From contig JAOULB010000061.1 in assembly GCA_029882235.1 (NCBI GenBank), forward strand, positions 1 through 8,812: a stretch of DNA of 8,812 nucleotides. Reading direction: 5' to 3'. This DNA is from Gammaproteobacteria bacterium (GTDB lineage: Bacteria > Pseudomonadota > Gammaproteobacteria > UBA6429 > Thiohalophilaceae). This document shows positions 1 through 7,221 of this stretch, one piece after another (positions within the stretch are counted from its first letter, which is position 1; each line of letters opens with the position of its first letter). Below the pieces are notes generated by a model that saw nothing but the letters and a program-made list of their open reading frames with translations, did no database searches and was not told the DNA's origin. The position numbers were made by a program, and so were the translations under genes.

Positions 1-1
1 C

Positions 2-214
2 TGTGATCTGGCGAAAGACACCTTTGCGCCAAACCGCCATCTTGAGCTGGGTTTTCCAGTACGCTACTGGGATAAAAATGGTTTCGTCAGTACTTTAGTT
101 AAATATGATGAAGGATATAAAGCAGATAAACTTTTATTTGAGATACCTGCTGATTATTTCAAGATGAGTGTGACGCAGATGCGTCAAAAGGCTTCTTCCG
201 CTAATGTATTTTAG
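2..214 (+). CDS. 3' fragment of an unidentified protein (possibly DUF4412/LolA-like)
   Basis: An open frame enters from the left edge and runs 70 codons to a TAG at 212-214; its start lies outside the window. The visible C-terminus contains GFPVRYWDKNG, then LLFEIPADYFKMSV, then a short basic/serine tail. A 'P-x-R ... LFE-[IV]-P-x-Y-x-KM' ending recalls the end of DUF4412 or outer-membrane-lipoprotein-sorting-like proteins. That is recollection of a pattern, not a search result, so the family is tentative. The stop codon overlaps the convergent lpxH stop by three bases (TTAG at 211-214), leaving no room for a terminator between the two genes. It is on the opposite strand from lpxH and is not in its operon. 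Confidence 0.6.
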   Translation, partial: CDLAKDTFAPNRHLELGFPVRYWDKNGFVSTLVKYDEGYKADKLLFEIPADYFKMSVTQMRQKASSANVF

Positions 215-939
215 CTGTTGAGTGTGACTGCCCGTAGTTCACAAGCTGAGCTATCGCAGACCAGCATACTGCCCTGTGTTTCCTGCCAGTCTCCTAGCAC
301 GATACGCTTTGCATTCTGATTATCTAATTTAAGATCGTGGATGGCAGGACGATGGGTATGACCATGAATGAGCTGGGTAACGCCTGATTGTTTCATAACG
401 GTTTCTACAGTCTGTTGATTGACATCCATAATTTCGTTGGTCTTGCCTTCCGTTTCGGTTTTGCTGATTTCACGATATTTTTTTGCCAGCGCCAGTCGTT
501 CTTCTGGTGATTTGGCGAGCAATTCTTTTTGCCAGTCTGGGTTGCGTACCATGTTACGAAAATCCTGATAGGCCTTATCATCAGTGCATAAGGTGTCGCC
601 ATGGAGTAGCAAGGTGGGGGTGCCATACAGGTCAATAATTTCACTATCTGATAATAGTGTGCAGCCACTCATGGCTGCAAACGTCTCGCGCATTAGAAAA
701 TCCCGATTGCCATGCATAACTAACACCGGTACGGATTCACTGAGTTGTTTGATTTCTTTGATGGCCTGCTGGTAATCAGGCAGGACCATATCATCACCTA
801 GCCAGACTTCAAACAGATCACCAAGAATATACAGCTTTTCAGCATGCGGTGCTTCATGCTGTAAAAACTTGATGAATAACTGTGTTAGCTCAGGATGCTG
901 AGGACTAAGATGGAGATCAGAAATGAACAGCGTGCTCAT
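211..939 (-). CDS. lpxH: UDP-2,3-diacylglucosamine diphosphatase LpxH
   Basis: LpxH hydrolyses UDP-2,3-diacylglucosamine to lipid X and UMP, the fourth step of lipid A synthesis, at the inner face of the inner membrane. The calcineurin-like metallophosphoesterase motifs are all present: D8-x-H10, GD41LFEVWLGDD, GN78RD, H113GD and GH194TH196RP. These match the seven metal ligands known for E. coli LpxH. The product is 242 residues against about 240 in E. coli. I place the start at the ATG (937-939), because MSTLFISDLHL matches the E. coli start MATLFIADLHL. A TTG at 955-957 would add six residues and overlap the ppiB stop. It is the last gene of a ppiA-ppiB-lpxH run. Identity is very secure; the start is fairly secure. 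Confidence 0.97.
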   Translation of the reverse strand: MSTLFISDLHLSPQHPELTQLFIKFLQHEAPHAEKLYILGDLFEVWLGDDMVLPDYQQAIKEIKQLSESVPVLVMHGNRDFLMRETFAAMSGCTLLSDSEIIDLYGTPTLLLHGDTLCTDDKAYQDFRNMVRNPDWQKELLAKSPEERLALAKKYREISKTETEGKTNEIMDVNQQTVETVMKQSGVTQLIHGHTHRPAIHDLKLDNQNAKRIVLGDWQETQGSMLVCDSSACELRAVTLNS

Positions 940-949
940 TCTTTTTTGA

Positions 950-1441
950 TCAGACAACTTCGACCTTGGTAATCACAACGTCCTCAGCAGGCACATCCTG
1001 GTGCATACCCTGTGATGTAGTTGAAACATCTTTAATGGCGTCGACAACATCGAGCCCATCCGTGACTTCACCAAAGACGCAATAGCCATAGCCATCTTGT
1101 GTCGGTGCTTTAAAATCAAGGAAGGTGTTATCTGCGACATTAATAAAAAACTGTGATGTGGCAGAGTGGGGGTTGGGCGTACGGGCCATGGCGATCGTGC
1201 CACGAGCATTCTTTAAACCATTACCCGCTTCATTCTGAATTGGTTTTTTAGTCGGTTTTTCTTTCAAACCCGGTTCCATTCCACCACCCTGGATCATGAA
1301 GCCATCAATGACTCGATGAAAAATAGTGCCGTCATAGAAGCCTTCTTTGGCATAATTGAGGAAATTTTCTACTGTTTCGGGGGCTTTGTCGGCGTCCAGT
1401 TTTAAAGTGATAACGCCTTTTGAGGTGTGAATTTTTACCAT
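950..1441 (-). CDS. ppiB: Cytoplasmic peptidyl-prolyl cis-trans isomerase B (cyclophilin)
   Basis: PpiB catalyses cis-trans isomerisation of X-Pro peptide bonds to assist folding in the cytoplasm. The 163 residues form one cyclophilin domain with no signal peptide, against 164 in E. coli PpiB. The catalytic signature FHR43VIDGF48MIQ51GGG and the SQFF99INV motif are intact. The C-terminal GMHQDVPAEDV closely follows the E. coli protein. A position that is Trp in the neighbouring paralogue (GWGYAVFG) is Tyr118 here (GYGYCVFG); this site contacts cyclosporin in eukaryotic cyclophilins. The gene starts 18 bases after the secreted paralogue ends, with a moderate AAGG about ten bases before the ATG. 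Its TGA (950-952) lies just ahead of lpxH, so all three genes are probably co-transcribed. Confidence 0.97.
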   Translation of the reverse strand: MVKIHTSKGVITLKLDADKAPETVENFLNYAKEGFYDGTIFHRVIDGFMIQGGGMEPGLKEKPTKKPIQNEAGNGLKNARGTIAMARTPNPHSATSQFFINVADNTFLDFKAPTQDGYGYCVFGEVTDGLDVVDAIKDVSTTSQGMHQDVPAEDVVITKVEVV

Positions 1442-1459
1442 GGTTTATTGACCTTAAAT

Positions 1460-2062
1460 CTAGTTCGCGGGTTTGGCTGGGGATATTGCTTGTGCACCAG
1501 CACGGGAAATTTTGATAATAATGACGGGGTCGCGGGGAACATCCTTAGGAAAAGGTCCCGCAGCTATGGTTGGAATGGCTTTAATCATATCAACAATTTC
1601 CATCCCTTCAACCACCTTGCCAAATACCGCATAACCCCAGCCACGAGGATTTTTACCTTTGTGATCAAGGAAATCATTATCAACAACATTGATGAAAAAC
1701 TGCGATGTTGCCGAGTGGGGATCCAGGGTCCGGGCCATGGCGATGCTGCCACGCTCATTTTTTAGCCCATTATCCGCCTCATTGATGATTGCAGGGCGGG
1801 TACTCTTGCGATGATAGTTCGTGTCAAAACCACCGCCCTGGATCATGAAGCCGTTAATCACGCGGTGAAAGATGGTGTTGCTGTAAAAGGCTTCATCGAT
1901 GTATTGAAGAAAATTTGCTACAGTTTTTGGGGCTTTATCAGGATAGACTTCAAGTACAATTCGCCCCTTGTTTGTCTCCATATGAACCTGAACGGCAGCA
2001 CCTGCTGCCCAGAGGTTGAAGCTAGCGGTGATCAGGAACAGGCCCAGTGCAAATTGTCTCAT
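1460..2062 (-). CDS. ppiA: Secreted peptidyl-prolyl cis-trans isomerase (PpiA-type cyclophilin)
   Basis: This is a cyclophilin with an N-terminal signal peptide, predicted to act on proline isomerisation in the periplasm like E. coli PpiA. Residues 1-23 (MRQFALGLFLITASF..., then an Ala-rich AAGAA) look like a Sec signal with cleavage near AAGA. The cyclophilin domain follows at about 25-186, with FHR67VINGF72MIQ75GGG and SQFF123INV. A short tail (AQAISPAKPAN) ends the protein. I chose the inner ATG because GGAGA (2070-2074) sits seven bases upstream and the resulting N-terminus is a clean signal peptide. The ATG at 2081-2083 would put MTDGEYR ahead of it. It heads the run with ppiB and lpxH. 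The symbol is assigned by localisation and family; a name such as rotA or a generic cyclophilin is equally fair. Confidence 0.9.
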   Translation of the reverse strand: MRQFALGLFLITASFNLWAAGAAVQVHMETNKGRIVLEVYPDKAPKTVANFLQYIDEAFYSNTIFHRVINGFMIQGGGFDTNYHRKSTRPAIINEADNGLKNERGSIAMARTLDPHSATSQFFINVVDNDFLDHKGKNPRGWGYAVFGKVVEGMEIVDMIKAIPTIAAGPFPKDVPRDPVIIIKISRAGAQAISPAKPAN

Positions 2063-2069
2063 TCGGTAT

Positions 2070-2074
2070 TCTCC
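2070..2074 (-). promoter_or_regulatory. Ribosome binding site of the secreted cyclophilin
   Basis: GGAGA on the minus strand lies seven bases before the ATG at 2060-2062. It falls inside the longer open frame, so it favours the inner start that gives a proper signal peptide. Confidence 0.7.
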
Positions 2075-2098
2075 GTCTGTCATTGTTTCGGCGCTGGC

Positions 2099-2127
2099 AT
2101 AATAAAGGGTTTATGGCAGCCTGCAAA
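2099..2127 (-). promoter_or_regulatory. Candidate sigma70 promoter of ppiA-ppiB-lpxH
   Basis: On the minus strand TTTGCA (2122-2127) and TATTAT (2099-2104) are separated by 17 bases, matching the consensus at 4/6 and 5/6. Initiation near 2092 would give a leader of about 30 bases before the ppiA ATG. It lies in the divergent spacer with cysS. This was found by eye only. Confidence 0.45.
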
Positions 2128-2227
2128 GTATTCAGCTGATTTTAGTACTAATTTTTGAGGAATGCGTCTATTTCCGTTAACCTACGCTATATTGAGTCCT
2201 GCTTGATCGTAAAAGGTATTTATATTG

Positions 2228-3622
2228 ATGTTGTACGTCCATAATAATCTAACTCGGCAAAAAGAAGCCTTCCTTCCCATCGATCCTGAAAATATCCGCA
2301 TGTATGTCTGTGGTATGACAGTCTATGATTTCTGTCATATTGGACATGCGCGTGTGTTGATAGTCTTCGATGTTATTTATCGCTATCTGTGTCGAATTTA
2401 TGGGCCAGAGCATGTCACCTATGTTCGCAATATTACCGATATTGATGACAATATTATTGCCCGAGCAAACCAGAATGGGGAGTCTTACCTGGATTTAACC
2501 CAAAGATTTATTGACGCCATGCGGGAAGATTCTGACAAGCTTGGTGTTTTACGGCCAGACGAAGAACCCAGAGCGACCGTATACATGGAACAGATCATCG
2601 ACATGATCAAAGTGCTGCTTGATAAGGGCTATGCCTATGCAGCAGAGAATGGGGATGTCTATTACGACGTCAGTGAGTTCGATGATTATGGTCAGCTTTC
2701 CGGTAAGCAGCTCGAGGATCTACGTGCGGGTGCGCGTGTTGAGGTATCTGAAGCCAAACAGGATCCGCTCGATTTTGTACTCTGGAAGGCAGCGAAACCA
2801 GATGAGCCTAGTTGGGATTCACCCTGGGGTAAGGGTCGACCTGGCTGGCATATTGAATGTTCGGCGATGTCAACGCATTGCCTGGGTAGCCATTTTGATA
2901 TTCACGGCGGAGGACTGGATCTTCAGTTCCCACATCATGAAAATGAAATTGCTCAATCCTGTGCAGCAACGGGCGACAGTTTTGTTAATGTCTGGATGCA
3001 CAATGGTTTTGTACGTGTCGATGATGAAAAAATGTCTAAATCACTGGGTAATTTTTTCACTATTCGAGAAGTGATGGAAAAATATACACCTGAAGTGATT
3101 CGCTATTTTATTCTTACCAGTCATTATCGAAGCCCATTAAACTATTCGGATAAGCATCTCGACAATGCTCGAGCGGCATTAACAACACTGTATAACGCCT
3201 TACGTGATATTGATGTCGTGCCTATGTATCTTGATAATGAATATGCCGAGCGTTTTGATTCTGCAATGGCAGATGATTTTAATACGCCAGAGGCATTGAC
3301 GATTTTGTTTGAGCTGGCAAAAGCTTTAAATAAATCAAAAGAAAAAGATCTGAGTGAAGCCAAGAAGTTTGCTGCCCAGTTAAAACATTTAGGTCTCTTG
3401 CTGGGTTTATTGCAGGATGATCCTGAACAATTTTTACGCGATCGAACAGGGCAAAGTGGTTCAGGTTTAAGCGATGATGAGGTTGATTCTCTGATACAGC
3501 AACGTGAACAGGCGCGACTGGATAAAGACTGGTCAGAAGCTGACAGAATACGAGACTTGCTCAGCGAGCAGGGAATAATTCTGGAAGATGGGGCCGGTAA
3601 AACAGGCTGGCGTCGTGGTTAA
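2228..3622 (+). CDS. cysS: Cysteinyl-tRNA synthetase
   Basis: CysRS attaches cysteine to tRNA-Cys in the cytoplasm. The protein has 464 residues, against 461 in E. coli. The class I signatures are present as H37IGH and K268MSKS. The zinc site that selects cysteine is complete: C28 (MYVCGMTVYD), C211 (GWHIECSA), H236 and E240 (FPHHENE), at the spacing of the E. coli C28/C209/H234/E238 set. The C-terminal anticodon-recognition part ends in LEDGAGKTGWRRG, like the E. coli LEDGPQGTTWRRK. I use the ATG at 2228 because MLYVHNNLTRQKE matches the E. coli start; a TTG at 2225 is in frame just before it. An AAAAGG about 12 bases upstream may be the ribosome site. It diverges from the ppi genes. No convincing terminator follows it. 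Confidence 0.97.
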   Translation: MLYVHNNLTRQKEAFLPIDPENIRMYVCGMTVYDFCHIGHARVLIVFDVIYRYLCRIYGPEHVTYVRNITDIDDNIIARANQNGESYLDLTQRFIDAMREDSDKLGVLRPDEEPRATVYMEQIIDMIKVLLDKGYAYAAENGDVYYDVSEFDDYGQLSGKQLEDLRAGARVEVSEAKQDPLDFVLWKAAKPDEPSWDSPWGKGRPGWHIECSAMSTHCLGSHFDIHGGGLDLQFPHHENEIAQSCAATGDSFVNVWMHNGFVRVDDEKMSKSLGNFFTIREVMEKYTPEVIRYFILTSHYRSPLNYSDKHLDNARAALTTLYNALRDIDVVPMYLDNEYAERFDSAMADDFNTPEALTILFELAKALNKSKEKDLSEAKKFAAQLKHLGLLLGLLQDDPEQFLRDRTGQSGSGLSDDEVDSLIQQREQARLDKDWSEADRIRDLLSEQGIILEDGAGKTGWRRG

Positions 3623-3699
3623 GAATTAGCGTTGAACTTATTAAGTGTTAATCAGTCATAGCACAACGAACAATAAACAGGAATTGGAGGTTAGGCACA

Positions 3700-4341
3700 A
3701 TGAAGCAATTAAGAAGGATTTTTATTCTGATAATTGGTGCTGTTTTAACATTCAATTCACCCGTTATCGCTGATGATAAAGGGAATATAAAAGAAGACAA
3801 CCCCCATGTGCGCCGCTGGAATGGATTCGCAAACAATTTGTTAAAGCTGCATCACCGGCTGATAAAAGAAAATGCGGTAACGAAAAAAACTTCAACCGGT
3901 GGCTATGCGGGACAGCCAAATTTTTACAAAGAAGAAGCATTTTATAGTAAAAGTACAGGGAAAATAATCAGCCGCGTGCAATGGGAAAAGGAGTTGCCGG
4001 AGCAAATGCACACTATTGAAGTTTACTTTTATGACAAGAAAGGACGCATTGCGCGAGATTATAGTGCGGCCTATTTGCCAACATATCGTAACGCTCCATC
4101 ACAGACATTGATTAATATTCATGCCTATAATAACAACACTCAGGCCTTCCGCAGTTTTGACGCTAGTGGAGCGCATGTTTTAGATCGTTGTGAAGGAAAA
4201 TATAAAGGGAAGGATGTGAATATATTATTAGATGAGGACGATCTCTATAATGAATTAGACGGTGTGCGGCTTACACCTGAATATAAAGCTTGTGTAAAAG
4301 GTTTGCCTGAGTCGGTAGGTGTTTATCTTGTGCCCCAATAG
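3700..4341 (+). CDS. Exported protein of unknown function
   Basis: I do not recognise this family. The 213-residue product begins with a clear Sec signal: basic MKQLRR, a hydrophobic stretch at 7-18 (IFILIIGAVLTF), then SPVIA followed by DD, with likely cleavage after A24. No lipobox cysteine is present, so a soluble periplasmic or secreted protein is expected. The mature part is charged and Tyr-rich, with no further membrane segment. Residues 105-122 (TIEVYFYDKKGRIARDYS) look like beta strands. Only two cysteines remain (C164 in DRCEGKY and C198 in KACVKG), which could form a disulfide. GGAGG (3686-3690) nine bases before the ATG fixes the start. It follows cysS by 77 bases and could be co-transcribed. 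Its TAG directly abuts the stop of the convergent kinase gene. Confidence 0.88.
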   Translation: MKQLRRIFILIIGAVLTFNSPVIADDKGNIKEDNPHVRRWNGFANNLLKLHHRLIKENAVTKKTSTGGYAGQPNFYKEEAFYSKSTGKIISRVQWEKELPEQMHTIEVYFYDKKGRIARDYSAAYLPTYRNAPSQTLINIHAYNNNTQAFRSFDASGAHVLDRCEGKYKGKDVNILLDEDDLYNELDGVRLTPEYKACVKGLPESVGVYLVPQ

Positions 4342-6615
4342 TTACTTTGTAATATTTAATGTATCGTTAATCGTTGATAAAAGCTCTTTATTTGTTGTGC
4401 GAGATTTAAGTAGTACGCTATTGACATGTTGCGCAGTTTCCGGATCTACATTCTGAGCAGAGAATATAACAACTTTAGGTGGCACAACATTTTTCTTAAT
4501 GGCCTCAAGTAAATCCAGTCCAGAACCATCAGGTAAACTAATATCAAGTAGCACCATATCGAACTTTTGCTCTAATAATATATCCTTTGCAGCAGAGACG
4601 GTTGATGTCCAGGATAATTCACAGACGTTTTGCAGCATTTTGCTAACCAGTCGGTGGATATCCTGATCATCTTCAACATGGAGTATCTGTGGCTTCGATT
4701 TTTTACCCGTAGCATTCATAACAACCTGACGCAGTTTTGCTTCATTAATTGGTTTGTTTAACCAGTCAACAACCCCAACAGATTCGTTACCTTGTTCACG
4801 CCGAGCCTCACTGGCCTTTATTGAAACCACAACGACCGGTATGTCACGAATTTCATTATGTTGGCGGAGAGTGCTTAATAGCTGCAGGCCATCTTGATCG
4901 GGTAATATGATATCCAGAGTTATCGCATTATAGAACTCGGGTTTTTCTTTTAACCGACGACGTGCTTCGGCGGCAGTAGTCGCTATATCTGAGTTAAATC
5001 CAGACTCTGCCAGAATGCGTTTCAGAATTAGGCCAACATCAGGATCATCCTCGATTATTAATACATTTTCCTGAGATGTATGGTCAGAGGGGATTGGGAG
5101 TTGCCCGGTAGAAAGTTCAGAGATTAATTCAGGCAATTCAAAATAAAACGTTGTACCTGCACCCAGTTTGGACGTGTAGTTAATTTCACCACCATGTTTA
5201 TCAACAATCAAACGAGTTATGCTGAGCCCAAGACCCGTACCGCCTTTTTTACGCGTATCCGTTGAATCATACTGCGTAAATTTCTCAAATATCTTGCCCT
5301 TAAAGTCATCGGGAATTCCGGGACCATGATCAGATACGGAAATGCGAATTACACCATTATGACGTTTGACGCTTAGTTCGATTGACTCTCCTTTGGGAGA
5401 AAACTTCGCAGCATTGGACATCAGATTATTCATTACCTGCATTAAGCGATCTGAGTCGGCATAAACACGGATGTTTTCTTCTGTGGGTGTAAAGGTAAAG
5501 TTGACACCATATTGGTCAGCGTAAGACTGGTTGGTCTCTACTGCTTGTTGAAGAAATGGATTTAGTTCCAGGCTTTGAAAATGAAATGCCATCATGCCGG
5601 CTTCAATTTTCTGAATATCAAGAATGTCATTGATTAATAATAATAATCGTTCTGTATTATTTGATGTGATGGTGAGTAACTCTCGTACTTTATCCGGTAA
5701 CTTGCCCACAGTGTCCGCCATAACTAAACCTAGTGAGCCACGTATAGATGTCAGTGGCGTTCTTAATTCATGACTGACTGTTGAGATGAATTCATTTTTC
5801 ATTTTTTCCATTTGTTTGCGGTCAGTGATGTCACGCACGATTCCGGTATAGAGCGGTTCACCTTCAATGACCGCTTTACTCACGGCAAGGTCAAGGGGGA
5901 AAATGCTACCATTCTTACGCAGGCCATCAACTTCACGGCCTATACCAATAATATGGGCCTTGCCTGTCTTGTGATAGGACTCCAGATAGCCATCATGTTC
6001 TTCTCTATAAGGCGATGGCATCAGCATATTTATATTTTTACCCATGACCTCATCGGCCGAGTAACCAAAGATGTGTTCTGCCGCACGATTGAAGCTTTGT
6101 ATACTGCCTTTGTTATTGATAGTTATGATTCCATCGACGACATTCTCAAGAACAGACTGGAGGCGCGTTGCACTTGATTCCATGGCCTTCTCAGCCTTGA
6201 CGCGTTCACTCACATCCCTGACGATGCCGCTAAACATGCGTTTATCATTTATTGTTATTTCACTGATGCCCAGGCCTAGATGGATAATTGAACCATTTTT
6301 ATGTCGGCCCTGTACCTGTCGGCCAATCCCAATAATTTTTGCCTTGCCTGTGTTTAGATAGTTACTTAGATAGCCATCATGCTCATCATGGAAGGGGTTG
6401 GGCATAAGCATTTTTACATTTTGCCCAATGAGTTCATCAGAGCTATAACCAAAGATTTTTTCACAGGCAGGATTAATACTCTGGATAGTGCCTTTTTCAT
6501 CAATGACGATAACGCCATCGAGCATATTTTCTAATACAGAGTGCTGCCAGGTAGTTTGATCTTTTGGATGTTTCACATGAATGGCCATTATGTCGATACT
6601 TAATTTAAGTATCAT
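4342..6615 (-). CDS. Hybrid sensor histidine kinase, PAS-PAS-HisKA-HATPase-REC-REC
   Basis: This is a soluble sensor kinase of 757 residues with no membrane segment or signal peptide. PAS1 spans about 24-136 and PAS2 about 152-265. HisKA carries phospho-acceptor H282 (STVSHELRTP). The ATPase domain (about 384-497) has the N-box N401 (NNLMSNAAKF), G1 DHGPGIP (429-435) and G2 GTGLGLS. REC1 (about 516-634) has E522-D523-D524, D568 and K621. REC2 (about 642-755) has E648-D649-D650, D691 and S719, but its lysine K737 is followed by Ser instead of the usual Pro. Both PAS domains carry FixL-like residues (H79/R99, H207/R227). No HPt or output domain is visible. It lies 66 bases downstream of a stand-alone receiver gene and is probably its partner. 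The start is uncertain: an in-frame ATG at 6586-6588 would drop nine residues, and neither start has a strong ribosome site. The 3' end abuts the convergent gene. Confidence 0.93.
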   Translation of the reverse strand: MILKLSIDIMAIHVKHPKDQTTWQHSVLENMLDGVIVIDEKGTIQSINPACEKIFGYSSDELIGQNVKMLMPNPFHDEHDGYLSNYLNTGKAKIIGIGRQVQGRHKNGSIIHLGLGISEITINDKRMFSGIVRDVSERVKAEKAMESSATRLQSVLENVVDGIITINNKGSIQSFNRAAEHIFGYSADEVMGKNINMLMPSPYREEHDGYLESYHKTGKAHIIGIGREVDGLRKNGSIFPLDLAVSKAVIEGEPLYTGIVRDITDRKQMEKMKNEFISTVSHELRTPLTSIRGSLGLVMADTVGKLPDKVRELLTITSNNTERLLLLINDILDIQKIEAGMMAFHFQSLELNPFLQQAVETNQSYADQYGVNFTFTPTEENIRVYADSDRLMQVMNNLMSNAAKFSPKGESIELSVKRHNGVIRISVSDHGPGIPDDFKGKIFEKFTQYDSTDTRKKGGTGLGLSITRLIVDKHGGEINYTSKLGAGTTFYFELPELISELSTGQLPIPSDHTSQENVLIIEDDPDVGLILKRILAESGFNSDIATTAAEARRRLKEKPEFYNAITLDIILPDQDGLQLLSTLRQHNEIRDIPVVVVSIKASEARREQGNESVGVVDWLNKPINEAKLRQVVMNATGKKSKPQILHVEDDQDIHRLVSKMLQNVCELSWTSTVSAAKDILLEQKFDMVLLDISLPDGSGLDLLEAIKKNVVPPKVVIFSAQNVDPETAQHVNSVLLKSRTTNKELLSTINDTLNITK
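6595..6613. repeat. 19-bp palindrome at the kinase start
   Basis: GATACTTAATTTAAGTATC has two perfect 9-base arms around one central base. It begins at the G of the upstream candidate ATG (6613-6615) and ends six bases before the inner ATG (6588). It could be an operator, or a weak hairpin over the ribosome site if the inner start is used. It is AT-rich, so some chance occurrence is possible. Confidence 0.6.
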
Positions 6616-6675
6616 TATGACTTACTGTCAGCGATGAGGAAGTAAGGATTTGTTAAGTGATTATGAATTTACTAT

Positions 6676-6700
6676 CAGGCTTTATGACAAGTCAAGCCTG
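6676..6700 (-). repeat. Inverted repeat over the receiver gene stop codon
   Basis: CAGGCTT (6676-6682) and AAGCCTG (6694-6700) are perfect 7-base arms with an 11-base loop containing part of the stop codon (6682-6684). No T-run follows on either strand, so it is not a standard terminator. It could be an mRNA processing or stability hairpin between the receiver and kinase genes. Confidence 0.4.
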
Positions 6701-7074
6701 TCCCAAATGGCCTGGACTTGCTTTGGGAGTTCAACAGGGTCAAAGGGTTTCATAATGACATCGACGACACCCATATTAAGATAGCTGTTGACCTCATTAG
6801 GCTGAACTTTTGCCGTCATGAATATGACCGGGATGGTTTTGGTGTCATTCGATTGTTTTAGTTTGGCTAGCAGACTTGGGCCATCCATGTTGGGCATCAT
6901 TACATCGAGAATTATTAGATCCGGCCTGTTTTTGTCGATATTTTGTAGCGCATCTTCGGCACTGGCAAATAAATCGACCTGAAACCCACCGAGCTGGCCC
7001 AAAGCGATACCGATAATTTTACGGATATCCTCTTCGTCCTCGACGACCAGAATTTGCTTTAATTCCATCCCCAT
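6682..7074 (-). CDS. Stand-alone response regulator receiver protein (CheY-like)
   Basis: This is a single receiver domain of 130 residues with no DNA-binding or enzymatic output. The acidic pocket E12-D13-E14, phospho-acceptor D57 (LDVMMP), switch T87 (FMTAK) and K109-P110 are all intact, so it should accept phosphate. Like other single-domain regulators it would act by binding a partner protein or by passing phosphate on in a phosphorelay. The ATG at 7072-7074 is supported by GGAG (7082-7085) seven bases upstream; a second ATG two codons later is less well placed. It precedes the hybrid kinase on the same strand with a 66-base gap, so the two are probably one operon. The partner relation is inferred from position only. 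Confidence 0.93.
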   Translation of the reverse strand: MGMELKQILVVEDEEDIRKIIGIALGQLGGFQVDLFASAEDALQNIDKNRPDLIILDVMMPNMDGPSLLAKLKQSNDTKTIPVIFMTAKVQPNEVNSYLNMGVVDVIMKPFDPVELPKQVQAIWDRLDLS

Positions 7075-7145
7075 TACCCAACTCCATACAATAGAAAAAT
7101 ATAACCTATAAACAACATGGTTATGTGGCAGCTATATTACCCTAA

Positions 7146-7173
7146 ATTCTAGGCGTTGTGAGTAGATTGTAAA
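7146..7173 (-). promoter_or_regulatory. Candidate sigma70 promoter of the receiver-kinase module
   Basis: TTTACA (7168-7173) and TAGAAT (7146-7151) lie on the minus strand with a 16-base spacer; each matches 5/6 of its consensus. A start near 7139 would leave a leader of about 65 bases before the receiver ATG. The site lies in the 147-base gap after folD, where I see only a very weak hairpin (CCAG...CTGG) before an A/T run as a possible folD terminator. Confidence 0.45.
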
Positions 7174-7221
7174 AATTTGTTAACCAGTATTACAGTGGCT
7201 GGGATGAGGAGGAAGAGGGTA

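Noticed and set aside
940..957. TTG start for lpxH, six codons upstream
   Set aside because: The conserved LpxH N-terminus starts at the ATG at 937-939; the TTG start would only add residues overlapping the ppiB stop.
1427..2158. Plus-strand open frames of 112 and 115 codons opposite the cyclophilin genes
   Set aside because: They are antisense to genes with clear catalytic motifs and have no recognisable protein features.
2163..2193. Possible cysS promoter, TGCGTC with TATATT
   Set aside because: The -10 is fair, but the -35 is poor and the spacer is 19 bases; not good enough to list.
6660..6695. Separate kinase promoter in the receiver-kinase gap (TTGACT with TAAATT)
   Set aside because: The spacer is 18 bases and the -10 only 4/6; it lies over the receiver stop codon, so the evidence is too weak to separate from read-through.
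7174..7203. Rho-independent terminator after folD
   Set aside because: The only hairpin before the T-run has a 4-base stem (CCAG/CTGG) with mismatches, and the T-run is not adjacent.
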